From Cyclobacteriaceae bacterium (GTDB lineage Bacteria > Bacteroidota > Bacteroidia > Cytophagales > Cyclobacteriaceae), in the NCBI GenBank assembly GCA_019638275.1, contig JAHBUC010000003.1, forward strand, positions 124,001 through 188,000: a stretch of DNA of 64,000 nt, written 5' to 3'. Shown in pieces: positions 16,111-24,429 of the stretch. A model generated the notes under the pieces. The model made no database searches. It saw nothing but the letters and a program-made list of their open reading frames with translations, and was not told the origin of the DNA. Each line of letters starts with the position of its first letter. Position 1 is the stretch's first letter. The translations under genes were made by a program, and so were the position numbers.

Positions 16111-16135
16111 TTCAATATTCAATATTCAATATTCA
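16111..16135. repeat. Three tandem TTCAATA heptamers
   Basis: TTCAATA is repeated three times exactly (16111-16131) and starts a fourth copy. It is followed by TTGAATATT at about 16148, which can pair back onto the repeats. The tract lies in the 78-nt gap between arsM and arsC and could alter by slippage without harming a gene. Confidence 0.6.
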
Positions 16136-16180
16136 GCACTCTCAATCTTGAATATTAAATCTTAAACCTTAAATCCCTAT

Positions 16181-16600
16181 ATGAAACCTAAAATTCTTGT
16201 TCTTTGTACGGGCAACTCATGCCGAAGTCAGCTTGCTGAAGGATACCTGCGTCATTTTGTAAACGGAAAAGCTGATGTGTACAGTGCCGGTATCGAAACG
16301 CACGGTGTCAATCCACGAGCCATCGCAACCATGAAAGAAGATGGAATTGACATCTCCCATCACACTTCGAATAATGTAAACGAATATACCAACCTGGAAT
16401 TCGATTATGTGATTACCGTATGCGACAATGCCAAAGAAAACTGTCCGTACTTTCCGGCTAAAGTAAAAGTGCTGCATCACAACTTCCCCGATCCGGCCAA
16501 AGCCACCGGTACAGAAGAAGAAATCAGGCAGGCGTTTCGCCATGTGCGCGAAATGATTAAAAACTATTCTCAGGAATTCACCAACCAATACTTCGCATGA
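16181..16600 (+). CDS. arsC: Thioredoxin-coupled arsenate reductase
   Basis: This 139-residue protein of the low-molecular-weight phosphatase fold reduces As(V) to As(III). The P-loop is CTGNSCRSQ (Cys9 to Arg15). The redox pair Cys81 and Cys88 in [13 protein letters not shown] matches the Cys82/Cys89 relay of the Staphylococcus pI258-type ArsC, so regeneration by thioredoxin is expected. Its last codons overlap the start of the ACR3 gene by 4 nt, which couples arsenate reduction to export. Confidence 0.94.
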   Translation: MKPKILVLCTGNSCRSQLAEGYLRHFVNGKADVYSAGIETHGVNPRAIATMKEDGIDISHHTSNNVNEYTNLEFDYVITVCDNAKENCPYFPAKVKVLHHNFPDPAKATGTEEEIRQAFRHVREMIKNYSQEFTNQYFA

Positions 16601-17679
16601 GTTCCATGCAGTGCGCCCCTGCCGAACGAAAAAAATTAAGTTTTCTCGACCGATACCTCACGCTGTGGATTTTCCTCGCAATGGGTATTGGTGTTTCGCT
16701 TGGCTATTTTCTACCGGTATCTGCCACGCTTATCAACTCCCTGCAAAGTGGCACAACCAACATTCCTATAGCCATCGGCTTGATTTTAATGATGTATCCG
16801 CCCTTGGCAAAAGTTCGTTATGAAGAACTGGGAAGCGTTTTTAAAAATGTAAAAATTCTATCGCTTTCGCTGATCATGAACTGGCTGATTGGACCGGTAC
16901 TCATGTTCATACTTGCAGTAGCTTTTTTACACGACTATCCCGAGTACATGGCTGGACTCATCATGATTGGATTGGCGCGTTGCATTGCCATGGTAATTGT
17001 TTGGAATGAACTGGCGAATGGCAATCGGGAATATGCCGCGGGATTGGTAGCCTTCAATAGCATCTTCCAAGTGTTATTCTACAGTGTATTTGCCTGGTTT
17101 TTCATTGCCTGGCTCCCTCCACGCTTAGGTATTGTGGGTTACGAAGTGAACATCAGTATGGGGCAGATTGCCGAGAGTGTGTTTATCTACTTGGGCATTC
17201 CATTTCTTGCCGGATTTTTAACGCGATACTTTCTGCGTAAAGCAAAAGGCGATGAATGGTATACGAAAAAATTTATCCCGTTCATTAGCCCCATTACGCT
17301 TATTGCACTGCTTTTCACCATTGTAGCCATGTTCAGCTTAAAGGGTGAATTGATTGTTGCCATTCCGATGGATGTGGTACGCATTGCCATTCCGTTGCTC
17401 ATTTACTTTGTTATTATGTTCTTGGTCACGTTCTTCTTTGGTAAATCGTTTGGCGCTGACTACTCCCAAAATGCTGCGTTATCGTTTACGGCAGCTGGTA
17501 ATAATTTCGAGTTGGCCATTGCAGTGGCCATTGGTGTATTTGGTATCAACAGCGGACAGGCATTTGCAGGGGTGATTGGCCCGTTGGTTGAAGTGCCTGC
17601 CCTCATTGCCTTGGTTAATGTTGCATTTTGGTTACAGCGAAAATTGTATTCAAAAGAAGGTGCAGCAAATTCGGTTTAA
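16597..17679 (+). CDS. acr3: ACR3-family arsenite efflux permease
   Basis: This 360-residue inner-membrane protein has about ten hydrophobic segments and belongs to the bile/arsenite/riboflavin transporter superfamily. Typical ACR3 segments are visible: [33 protein letters not shown] (with the conserved cysteine), and [23 protein letters not shown] with its conserved Glu. It exports arsenite using the proton-motive force. The start overlaps arsC by 4 nt (ATGA). It is the last gene of the operon, because serA has its own promoter. Confidence 0.95.
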   Translation: MSSMQCAPAERKKLSFLDRYLTLWIFLAMGIGVSLGYFLPVSATLINSLQSGTTNIPIAIGLILMMYPPLAKVRYEELGSVFKNVKILSLSLIMNWLIGPVLMFILAVAFLHDYPEYMAGLIMIGLARCIAMVIVWNELANGNREYAAGLVAFNSIFQVLFYSVFAWFFIAWLPPRLGIVGYEVNISMGQIAESVFIYLGIPFLAGFLTRYFLRKAKGDEWYTKKFIPFISPITLIALLFTIVAMFSLKGELIVAIPMDVVRIAIPLLIYFVIMFLVTFFFGKSFGADYSQNAALSFTAAGNNFELAIAVAIGVFGINSGQAFAGVIGPLVEVPALIALVNVAFWLQRKLYSKEGAANSV

Positions 17680-17704
17680 ACTGCATTCAAACCATCAAAT
17701 CAAT

Positions 17705-17712
17705 TACATTTG
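17705..17712 (+). promoter_or_regulatory. Predicted -7 element for the serA fusion gene
   Basis: TACATTTG is an exact TAnnTTTG match, 18 nt before the ATG at 17731. It also argues against the upstream TTG at 17710, which would lie inside the promoter. Confidence 0.5.
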
Positions 17713-17730
17713 GGATTGTTTAAGTCTCAA

Positions 17731-19620
17731 ATGAAACTGAATAAGTACATCGTAATCGATTTCGATAGCACCTTTACCAAGGTTGAAGCGTTTGACCTGC
17801 TGGCCGAGATCAGCCTGAACAGCCACCCCGAGGCAGAAGAACGCAAAAAAAAGATCCGCGACATCACCAACCTGGGCATGACTGGCGAAATCTCGTTCCG
17901 CGAGTCGCTGGAGCAACGGGTTGAACTATTAGCACCCAATAAATCACATTTACTTCAACTGGCCGAAAAATTAAAGTCACAGGTTTCTGAATCGTTCAAA
18001 CGCAACCGCGACTTCTTTAAAAAATATGCCGATAACATTTATGTGATCAGCAACGGCTTTCACATGTTTATCGATCCGGTGGTGACTGAATTTGGCATTA
18101 AGCAAGAAAACATTCTAGCCAATCGCTTTCACTTTGATGAGCAAGGCAAGGTAATTGGCTTCGATAAAGACAATCCATTATCGGCCAACAATGGAAAGGT
18201 TGAGCAATTGAAACGCCTGAATCTTCCGGGCGATGTGTACGTAATCGGTGATGGCTATACCGATTATGAAATCAAACATGCCGGATTAGCCAACAAGTTT
18301 TTCGCCTTCACCGAGAACGTGGAACGCGAAAACATCATGGAAAAAGCCGATCACATCACGCCCAGTCTGGATGAATTTCTTTACCTCAACAAGTTGAACA
18401 CAGCCATCTCCTATCCTAAAAACAGGATTCACGTTTTGTTGTTGGAGAATGTTCACCCGGTTGCCGTTGAATTAATGCGCGCAGAAGGTTTTACGGTAGA
18501 AACTCATTCAGCTGCACTATCTGAGAAAGAACTTATTGAAAAAATCAAAAATGTTTCGGTTCTAGGTATCCGTTCAAAAACACAAGTGACAGCAAAGGTA
18601 CTTGAACACGCCAATAAACTGATGGCCGTTGGCGCCTTTTGTATCGGTACCAATCAAATTGATTTACAAGCAGCAACCAAAAAAGGTGTTGCGGTATTTA
18701 ATGCACCTTTCAGCAATACACGTTCTGTGGTTGAACTGGTGGTTGCTGAGATGATTATTCTCATGCGAAAGATCGTAGAGAAGTCGAATAAAATGCACCA
18801 GGGTGCATGGGACAAATCCGCTGCCGGGAGTTATGAAATACGCGGAAAGAAATTGGGACTCATCGGCTATGGTAACATTGGCGCACAACTCTCCGTACTG
18901 GCCGAATCAATGGGTATGAAAGTACTCTATTATGATATAGAAGAAAAGCTTTCGCTGGGCAATGCCACCCGATGCAAAACAATAAAAGAAGTATTGGAGC
19001 AAGCTGATGTAATCTCACTTCATGTAGATGGACGTGCCGCCAACAAAAACCTGATCAGCGAACGCGAATTCAATTGGATGAAGAAAGGCGTGATCTTCAT
19101 TAACCTAAGTCGCGGCCACGTGGTGGATATTCCTGCGTTGAAAGCCAATATTATAAATGGAAAAGTTGCCGGTTGCGCGCTTGATGTTTTTCCGGAAGAA
19201 CCCAACAACCAGGAAGAATTCATTTCTGAATTGCGTGGACTGCCCAATACCTTACTCACCCCACATATTGGAGGAAGCACCGTAGAGGCACAGGAAAACA
19301 TTGGCAACTTTGTGCCTGGTAAATTTATGGACTACATTAACACCGGAAGCACCTCAAATAGTGTTAACTTTCCAAACCTGGTGTTGCCTACGCTGGAGAA
19401 TGCACACAGGCTAATTCACATACACGAAAACGTACCAGGTATTCTGGCTCAAATCAATAAAGTGTTGGCCGATCATAACATTAATATTGTTGGGCAGTAC
19501 CTGAAGACAAATGAGTTAATCGGTTACGTAATTACCGATATTGATAAAGAATACAACAAAGATGTGATTAAAGAGCTGCGGCAGATTGAGCATACCATAA
19601 AATTCAGGGTACTCTACTAA
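17731..19620 (+). CDS. serA: SerB-SerA fusion: HAD phosphatase plus phosphoglycerate dehydrogenase with ACT domain
   Basis: The 629-residue protein fuses two serine-synthesis activities. Residues 1-220 are a HAD phosphatase like SerB: nucleophile motif DFDSTFT (Asp10, Asp12), ISNGFHMF with its Ser/Asn motif II, and GDGYTDYE with motif III acids near residue 172. Residues about 230-545 are D-3-phosphoglycerate dehydrogenase: NAD loop GLIGYGNIGAQ, catalytic NLSRGHVVD, FPEEP and HIGGST. Residues about 555-629 form an ACT domain (HENVPGILAQINKVLADHNI), the usual serine-feedback site. It could carry out the first and last steps of the pathway. An aminotransferase for the middle step lies at 20786-21862. 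Confidence 0.93.
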   Translation: MKLNKYIVIDFDSTFTKVEAFDLLAEISLNSHPEAEERKKKIRDITNLGMTGEISFRESLEQRVELLAPNKSHLLQLAEKLKSQVSESFKRNRDFFKKYADNIYVISNGFHMFIDPVVTEFGIKQENILANRFHFDEQGKVIGFDKDNPLSANNGKVEQLKRLNLPGDVYVIGDGYTDYEIKHAGLANKFFAFTENVERENIMEKADHITPSLDEFLYLNKLNTAISYPKNRIHVLLLENVHPVAVELMRAEGFTVETHSAALSEKELIEKIKNVSVLGIRSKTQVTAKVLEHANKLMAVGAFCIGTNQIDLQAATKKGVAVFNAPFSNTRSVVELVVAEMIILMRKIVEKSNKMHQGAWDKSAAGSYEIRGKKLGLIGYGNIGAQLSVLAESMGMKVLYYDIEEKLSLGNATRCKTIKEVLEQADVISLHVDGRAANKNLISEREFNWMKKGVIFINLSRGHVVDIPALKANIINGKVAGCALDVFPEEPNNQEEFISELRGLPNTLLTPHIGGSTVEAQENIGNFVPGKFMDYINTGSTSNSVNFPNLVLPTLENAHRLIHIHENVPGILAQINKVLADHNINIVGQYLKTNELIGYVITDIDKEYNKDVIKELRQIEHTIKFRVLY

Positions 19621-19622
19621 GC

Positions 19623-20447
19623 ATGGAAGAAAAATACAGGCTCACTGGATTAAAACTGAAGATTTACGAAATCATCTTCGAGTCGGATACGCGTGAAGGC
19701 AGGCTATTCGATATCCTGCTTCTTTCCAGTATTGTTCTGAGTGTTGTTATTGTATTGCTTGAAAGCGTACAGGATATAAAATTGAATTGGGGCAATTGGC
19801 TGGTAGGGCTTGAATGGTTCTTTACGGGAATTTTCACCATCGAATACCTGGCGCGACTTTGGGTTGTGCTTAATAAGCGAAAATATATTTTCTCCTTTTT
19901 CGGACTTGTTGATTTACTCTCAGTACTTCCAACCTACCTCGCCATCTTTTTTGCGGGCGCGCAGTCGCTGTTGGTAATCCGCAGTTTACGCTTGCTGCGG
20001 ATTTTCAGAATCTTCAAACTGGCGAGGTTTATTGGTGAAAGTCAAAACCTGACACTGGCGTTGAAGGCCAGTCGTTTTAAAATTATAGTTTTTCTCACTA
20101 CAGTGATGACTGCCGTTATCATTTTCGGCACGTTGATTTATTTAATTGAGGGCCCCAAACACGGCTTCACCAGCATTCCATTAAGCATCTATTGGGCCAT
20201 CGTAACGATGACCACCGTAGGTTATGGCGACATAGCACCACAGACCACACTTGGTCAAACGTTAGCGTCCATCATCATGATTATGGGCTACGGAATAATT
20301 GCTGTCCCGACAGGTATCGTATCGTCAGAGATGATTGCCCTGAAAAGAAGAGAACGACTTACCACCCAGGTTTGTCCGCATTGCCTTAAAGAAGGGCATG
20401 ATATTGATGCGGTTTATTGTAAGTATTGTGGCGGGGAGATCAATTAG
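19623..20447 (+). CDS. Voltage-gated-type potassium channel with C-terminal zinc ribbon
   Basis: This 274-residue inner-membrane channel has six membrane segments. S4 is rich in arginine (IRSLRLLRIFRIFKLARF), and the pore filter TMTTVGYGD (about 195-203) is specific for K+. After S6, a charged linker leads to a C-terminal CPHC…CKYC zinc ribbon (Cys251, 254, 266, 269) in place of the usual RCK or cyclic-nucleotide domain. The ribbon suggests metal-, redox- or protein-dependent gating (inference). It begins 2 nt after serA. Confidence 0.92.
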   Translation: MEEKYRLTGLKLKIYEIIFESDTREGRLFDILLLSSIVLSVVIVLLESVQDIKLNWGNWLVGLEWFFTGIFTIEYLARLWVVLNKRKYIFSFFGLVDLLSVLPTYLAIFFAGAQSLLVIRSLRLLRIFRIFKLARFIGESQNLTLALKASRFKIIVFLTTVMTAVIIFGTLIYLIEGPKHGFTSIPLSIYWAIVTMTTVGYGDIAPQTTLGQTLASIIMIMGYGIIAVPTGIVSSEMIALKRRERLTTQVCPHCLKEGHDIDAVYCKYCGGEIN

Positions 20448-20785
20448 GCCACTCTGTGCGCTTTGTGAAATTCTTCGTGACCTTTGTGGTTAAAATAAAA
20501 TCCACCCGATTTGGTGAGGTGTTTCTGAACCCCATAAAAGACAAGTTTTGAGCTGCTACCAACCGCAACCTTCTTCTGTTATCCTGCTTTTTGGGCGAGG
20601 CCCCGATTACTCGGGATGAGGCCTGATTTTGGTTGAAAGCTTCACTCGGTATTGTTAATATTGTTAGGTTCAGCAAACGTGTCCCAAATCCGAGTGGATT
20701 TCGTAACAAAGAAACGGAAAAGATTAACGTTGCCCCATATTGAAAAACAACTTATTTTTTGCTAATCAGCAGCAGCGTTATTCCC
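20448..20785. other. 338-nt intergenic region with repeat relic and hairpins
   Basis: No convincing gene is present. 20451-20495 is a run of CTTTGTG-like words (GCGCTTTGTG, ACCTTTGTGG) of the type seen in dispersed intergenic repeats. 20598-20623 holds a GC-rich inverted repeat (AGGCC…GGCCT around CCCGA-TTAC-TCGGG). CACTCGG (20643-20649) and CCGAGTG (20690-20696) can also pair. The minus-strand 89-codon frame across it has no coding character. Confidence 0.4.
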
Positions 20786-21862
20786 ATGAAAGGTTCAGTT
20801 AATTTCACACCCGGTCCATCCCAACTCTATTTCACGGTTGAAGATCATATGCGCCAGGCGTTTCGTGAGGGCATTCCTTCACTATCACACCGCACGAAAA
20901 CGTTTGAAGGAATATCTAAACATACTGTTGGCGGCATCAGGCAAATACTTGGAATACCTGACCACTTTCACATTGTCTTCACCTCCTCCGCCACCGAAAT
21001 CTGGGAGCGCATTGTTCAGAACCTGGTTGAAGAAAAGAGTCATCACTTTGTTAATGGTGCGTTTTCTAAACGGTTTCATGAAATTGCCTTACAACTAAAC
21101 CGGAAACCAACTAAAACAGAAGTGCCGGAAGGCGAAGGATTTAAGTCGGCTGATAAACAACAAACCGAACTGATTGCCCTCACACAGAATGAAACCAGTA
21201 CCGGTGTGATGCTGCCTATGGACTTTATTCATTCGTTCAGGGAAACTCATCCAGACTCATTGATCACAGTCGATGCGGTATCCGCTCTCCCCTATCCCGT
21301 ATTCGATTTCAGTAAAATTGATTCGCTTTACTTTTCGATACAGAAAGGTTTTGGTTTACCTGCAGGGCTTGGTGTTTGGATTATAAATGATGCTTGCGTG
21401 ACAAAAGCTGAACGAATGCAAGCAAAAGGAATTTCCATCGGCTCCTATCACAGCATACCCAGTCTGGTATCGCACGCCAGCAAAAATCAAACCCCTGAAA
21501 CGCCAAACGTGTTGGGTATATACCTATTGGGAAAGGTTGTTGAGGACATGCTCCGGAGAGGAATTGACATGATCCGCAAAGAAACCGAATACAAAGCAGC
21601 AATACTGTACCATGCGTTACAACAACACGAATTAATTAATCCCTTCGTTCAGGACAAAGCATTTCAATCGAAAACGGTTATCGTTGCCGATACTGGAACA
21701 CACACGGAAAGAATTAAAACCTTTCTCGAAGCTCACGGGCTCTCACCCGGTGATGGTTACGGAAAGGCAAAAGCAAGTCAGCTACGGTTCGCCAATTTCC
21801 CGGCTCATTCCAAAGAACAATTTGAATTACTGGTTGACACCCTTGCAAAATATTCAGGTTAA
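20786..21862 (+). CDS. Class V aminotransferase, probable phosphoserine aminotransferase (SerC-like)
   Basis: This PLP-dependent aminotransferase is 358 residues from the ATG at 20786 (earlier in-frame codons are noncoding). The N-terminus VNFTPGPSQLYFTVEDHM is typical of class V enzymes such as SerC. The PLP lysine lies in YFSIQKGFGLPAGLGVW. By position and family it could convert 3-phosphohydroxypyruvate to phosphoserine, supplying the step missing from the SerB-SerA fusion. Other class V substrates (alanine-glyoxylate) cannot be excluded. Confidence 0.85.
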   Translation: MKGSVNFTPGPSQLYFTVEDHMRQAFREGIPSLSHRTKTFEGISKHTVGGIRQILGIPDHFHIVFTSSATEIWERIVQNLVEEKSHHFVNGAFSKRFHEIALQLNRKPTKTEVPEGEGFKSADKQQTELIALTQNETSTGVMLPMDFIHSFRETHPDSLITVDAVSALPYPVFDFSKIDSLYFSIQKGFGLPAGLGVWIINDACVTKAERMQAKGISIGSYHSIPSLVSHASKNQTPETPNVLGIYLLGKVVEDMLRRGIDMIRKETEYKAAILYHALQQHELINPFVQDKAFQSKTVIVADTGTHTERIKTFLEAHGLSPGDGYGKAKASQLRFANFPAHSKEQFELLVDTLAKYSG

Positions 21863-21883
21863 CCGGGTTAAACCTTAAACTTT

Positions 21884-21891
21884 TACCTTTG
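21884..21891 (+). promoter_or_regulatory. Predicted -7 element for the ECF sigma operon
   Basis: TACCTTTG is an exact TAnnTTTG match, 26 nt upstream of the TTG start of the sigma factor gene. Confidence 0.45.
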
Positions 21892-21917
21892 TCTAACGCA
21901 CACTAACCTCAACCCGT

Positions 21918-22457
21918 TTGGAAGACAAAGAGCTCTTGTCGAAAATCCGAAACCCGGAAACGCGGAACTACGGCTTTAACATGCTGGTACGTACCTATCA
22001 GCAACGGGTGTATTGGCATGTACGCAAAATGGTTATTGATCATGATGATGCAGACGACCTGACACAGGAAGTCTTTATTAAAATTCACCGGTATATCGAC
22101 AACTTCCGTGAAGACTCACAACTGTTTACCTGGATCTATCGCATTGCAACAAACGAATGCCTGAGTTTCCTGGATAAAAAGAAAAAAAGATTTTTTCTAC
22201 CCATTGGTGATGTGGCGGGAGAACTGGGCGGTAAACTCGATAGCAGCGCACACATTTCTGGCGATGAGATTCAGCTTAAGCTACAAAAGGCTTTGCTGAA
22301 ATTGCCAGAAAAACAACGGCTGGTTTTCAATATGAAATACTTTGACGACATGTCGTATGAGGACATATCGGAGGTCACCGAAACCAGCGTAGGCGCCCTG
22401 AAGGCCAGCTATCACCATGCGGTAAAGAAAATTGAAGAATTTCTCACGCAGCATTAA
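21918..22457 (+). CDS. ECF-type RNA polymerase sigma factor
   Basis: This 179-residue sigma factor has region 2 (HDDADDLTQEVFIKIHRYIDNF… TWIYRIATNECLSFL) and region 4 (LPEKQRLVFNMKYFDDMSYEDISEVTETSVGALKASYHHA). Region 3 is absent, as in ECF factors. The start is a TTG at 21918, and no ATG precedes the conserved N-terminal segment LLSKIRNPETRNYGF. Three small envelope genes follow on the same strand (22492, 22915 and 23439), so this appears to be an envelope-linked sigma operon. Confidence 0.93.
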   Translation: MEDKELLSKIRNPETRNYGFNMLVRTYQQRVYWHVRKMVIDHDDADDLTQEVFIKIHRYIDNFREDSQLFTWIYRIATNECLSFLDKKKKRFFLPIGDVAGELGGKLDSSAHISGDEIQLKLQKALLKLPEKQRLVFNMKYFDDMSYEDISEVTETSVGALKASYHHAVKKIEEFLTQH

Positions 22458-22491
22458 ACTTTTAACGGGTACATTAGTCTAAGAACCGAAC

Positions 22492-22908
22492 ATGAAAAAC
22501 CTCGAAAACATACCGAAAAAGAACATTTTTGACGTTCCGGATGGCTATTTCGAAAAGCTGCCTTCAAGAATTCAGGCCCGCATAGGTGCTGAAAACCCGC
22601 AGGCAGAAACCAAGCCTTACTTCCGGTATGCCTTGCAATATGCCTTGCCGGTAGTGCTGGTGGTGGTTGCAGCCATCTTCATCTTCAAACCGAAAAGCAA
22701 CTCGGTTGAAGAGATGCTGGCATCGGTAAGCACTGAACAACTGGTGGCTTACCTGGATGAGGTAGACATGAACACACTAAGTACTGAAGAACTGATCGAG
22801 AGTTTTGAATTTGATACCGAAACCATTGAAGCCATTGAGCAAGAAGTGTACTTCAATTTCGATCTTGAGAATGACGATTTTACAAACTTGTACATACAGG
22901 AATTTTAA
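22492..22908 (+). CDS. Single-pass membrane protein, candidate anti-sigma factor
   Basis: This 138-residue protein has a cytoplasmic N-terminus with the FDVPDGYFEKLP motif often seen in proteins encoded next to Bacteroidota ECF sigma factors. One membrane segment follows (about 45-65, YALPVVLVVVAAIFIF). The periplasmic tail is strongly acidic. Position directly after the sigma gene suggests a role in holding or releasing it. No zinc-binding anti-sigma motif is visible, so this is inference from context. Confidence 0.75.
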   Translation: MKNLENIPKKNIFDVPDGYFEKLPSRIQARIGAENPQAETKPYFRYALQYALPVVLVVVAAIFIFKPKSNSVEEMLASVSTEQLVAYLDEVDMNTLSTEELIESFEFDTETIEAIEQEVYFNFDLENDDFTNLYIQEF

Positions 22909-22914
22909 CGTGCT

Positions 22915-23427
22915 ATGAAAAAATTATTCACCATCATACTTGTAACGCTCTTAACGCTTCCGGCATGGTCGCAGGAAGATGAGCTTGCTAAAATGGATCC
23001 AAAGGCGCAGGAAAAAATCAGGGCCGCCCGCATTGCCTATATTACTGATCGTCTCGGACTAACACCCGAAGAAGCCGAGCGCTTCTGGCCCATCTACCGT
23101 GAGTTTTCGAACAAGCGCATGGAATTGAAACAACAGTTCGATCAGGCCAAAAAAAATCCTAATCCGGCAAAACCAAAAGAGGAGACTGAGCGCGAACTGG
23201 TTGAACTCGGGTTGCAGCTCAAACAACAAGAGCTTGACCTGGAAAAAGATTATTCAAAACGAATTCTAAACGTTATCCCCGCTCAAAAACTAATGGCCCT
23301 TAAAACGGCCGAAGATGACTTTCGCAGGTTGCTCATCCAGCAAATTCAGCAACGGCAATTACAGCAACAACGCAAGCAACAACTTCAGGAGCGGAATGAG
23401 CAGCGCTTGAGGCAACGGAATAACTGA
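22915..23427 (+). CDS. Periplasmic Spy/CpxP-like helical protein
   Basis: This 170-residue exported protein has a signal peptide ending near PAWSQ. The LGLTPEEAERFWPIYREFSNKR segment resembles the LTxxQ-type motif of Spy/CpxP chaperones and metal sensors. The rest is a long alpha-helix ending in a Gln/Arg-rich tail (QQIQQRQLQQQRKQQLQERN). A role as an envelope-stress sensor for the upstream sigma/anti-sigma pair is plausible. It lies 6 nt after the membrane protein gene. Confidence 0.8.
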   Translation: MKKLFTIILVTLLTLPAWSQEDELAKMDPKAQEKIRAARIAYITDRLGLTPEEAERFWPIYREFSNKRMELKQQFDQAKKNPNPAKPKEETERELVELGLQLKQQELDLEKDYSKRILNVIPAQKLMALKTAEDDFRRLLIQQIQQRQLQQQRKQQLQERNEQRLRQRNN

Positions 23428-23438
23428 TTCGCACATGC

Positions 23439-24386
23439 ATGGGTAACGTCAGGCTGTGGTTAAGCGCACTAATCATTTCAGTGTCCTCGCATATGCTTTA
23501 TGCGCAGGACACTGATGCATTATTAAGCAAACCAGATTCCCTCCTTACCTTCAGTGATTCGCTTAGCATCTTCCACCTTATTGACAGTTTACTCAGCCTT
23601 GATGAGCTAACCGATTACTCACAGCTCGCCTTACGATTATCCTATAACAGCAATGTGTTATGGGCTGGAAGAACCTTAGGCATTGATCAGTTCGGACTGG
23701 CGCCCGGTATCTCCTACTACCATAAATCGGGTTTGTTTGCTGATGCTTCCTTTTTCTGGAGCAAGGACTTTGAACCTAAATATTACCTCACCATTCTATC
23801 GGCTGGCTACATGCATACGTTCTCAAAACGGTTTTCCGTAATGGGCAGTTACGACCGGTACTTTTATAACCTGGAGGACGAATATATACCGTACAACAAT
23901 GCATTAACCGTGTCACCCTTTCTGGAATTTCATCCGGTAAATTTTCGTGTTGATTATACTTTTTATTTTGGAGAACGGTCTGTCCATCGCATTATGCCAT
24001 CATTAGGCATTACGTTAGAAAAATCCAGGCTATTCAAATTAGATAAAGTTTCAATAATGCCCTCTGTTTTTGTGCTGATGGGAAATGAAACCTTTTCTGA
24101 AATTATTTTTCCTAGTACCCGGGCAGAATGGATCGCAGCGTACATACGCGTGCGGCAAGGATTACCCTGGTACCGCATCGAAACCCGAAATGTTTTTGGC
24201 ATTATGAACTATGCGTTTATGCTCCCGTTGAACATCCGGCATAAACAAATGAATTTTTCATTCAGCTACACGTATAACATACCCAAGGCACTGCCAGGCG
24301 AAACATTGACACTGTCCGAAAGCAGCTTTTTAAGCGCATCCTTTACCTGGCTGTTCAGTCTGAATCGAAAAAAATCACCTTTGTAA
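23439..24386 (+). CDS. Putative outer-membrane beta-barrel protein
   Basis: This 315-residue protein has a signal peptide (ending MLYAQ), then a Ser/Leu/Asp-rich stretch. From about residue 60 there are alternating beta-strands rich in Tyr and Phe (LALRLSYNSNVLWAGR, YHKSGLFADASFFWSKD, NFSFSYTYNI), as expected for a barrel. The C-terminus is basic. No family is recognised. It ends the ECF operon (12 nt after the Spy-like gene) and could be a target or sensor of that system. Confidence 0.72.
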   Translation: MGNVRLWLSALIISVSSHMLYAQDTDALLSKPDSLLTFSDSLSIFHLIDSLLSLDELTDYSQLALRLSYNSNVLWAGRTLGIDQFGLAPGISYYHKSGLFADASFFWSKDFEPKYYLTILSAGYMHTFSKRFSVMGSYDRYFYNLEDEYIPYNNALTVSPFLEFHPVNFRVDYTFYFGERSVHRIMPSLGITLEKSRLFKLDKVSIMPSVFVLMGNETFSEIIFPSTRAEWIAAYIRVRQGLPWYRIETRNVFGIMNYAFMLPLNIRHKQMNFSFSYTYNIPKALPGETLTLSESSFLSASFTWLFSLNRKKSPL

Positions 24387-24429
24387 AATCAGCAGGTTTG
24401 GATATTTTGCTCACCAAACCACGCAAATC

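Noticed and set aside
20440..20709. 89-codon minus-strand frame in the intergenic region
   Set aside because: It runs through repeat words and hairpins, overlaps the channel gene end, and its composition is not protein-like.
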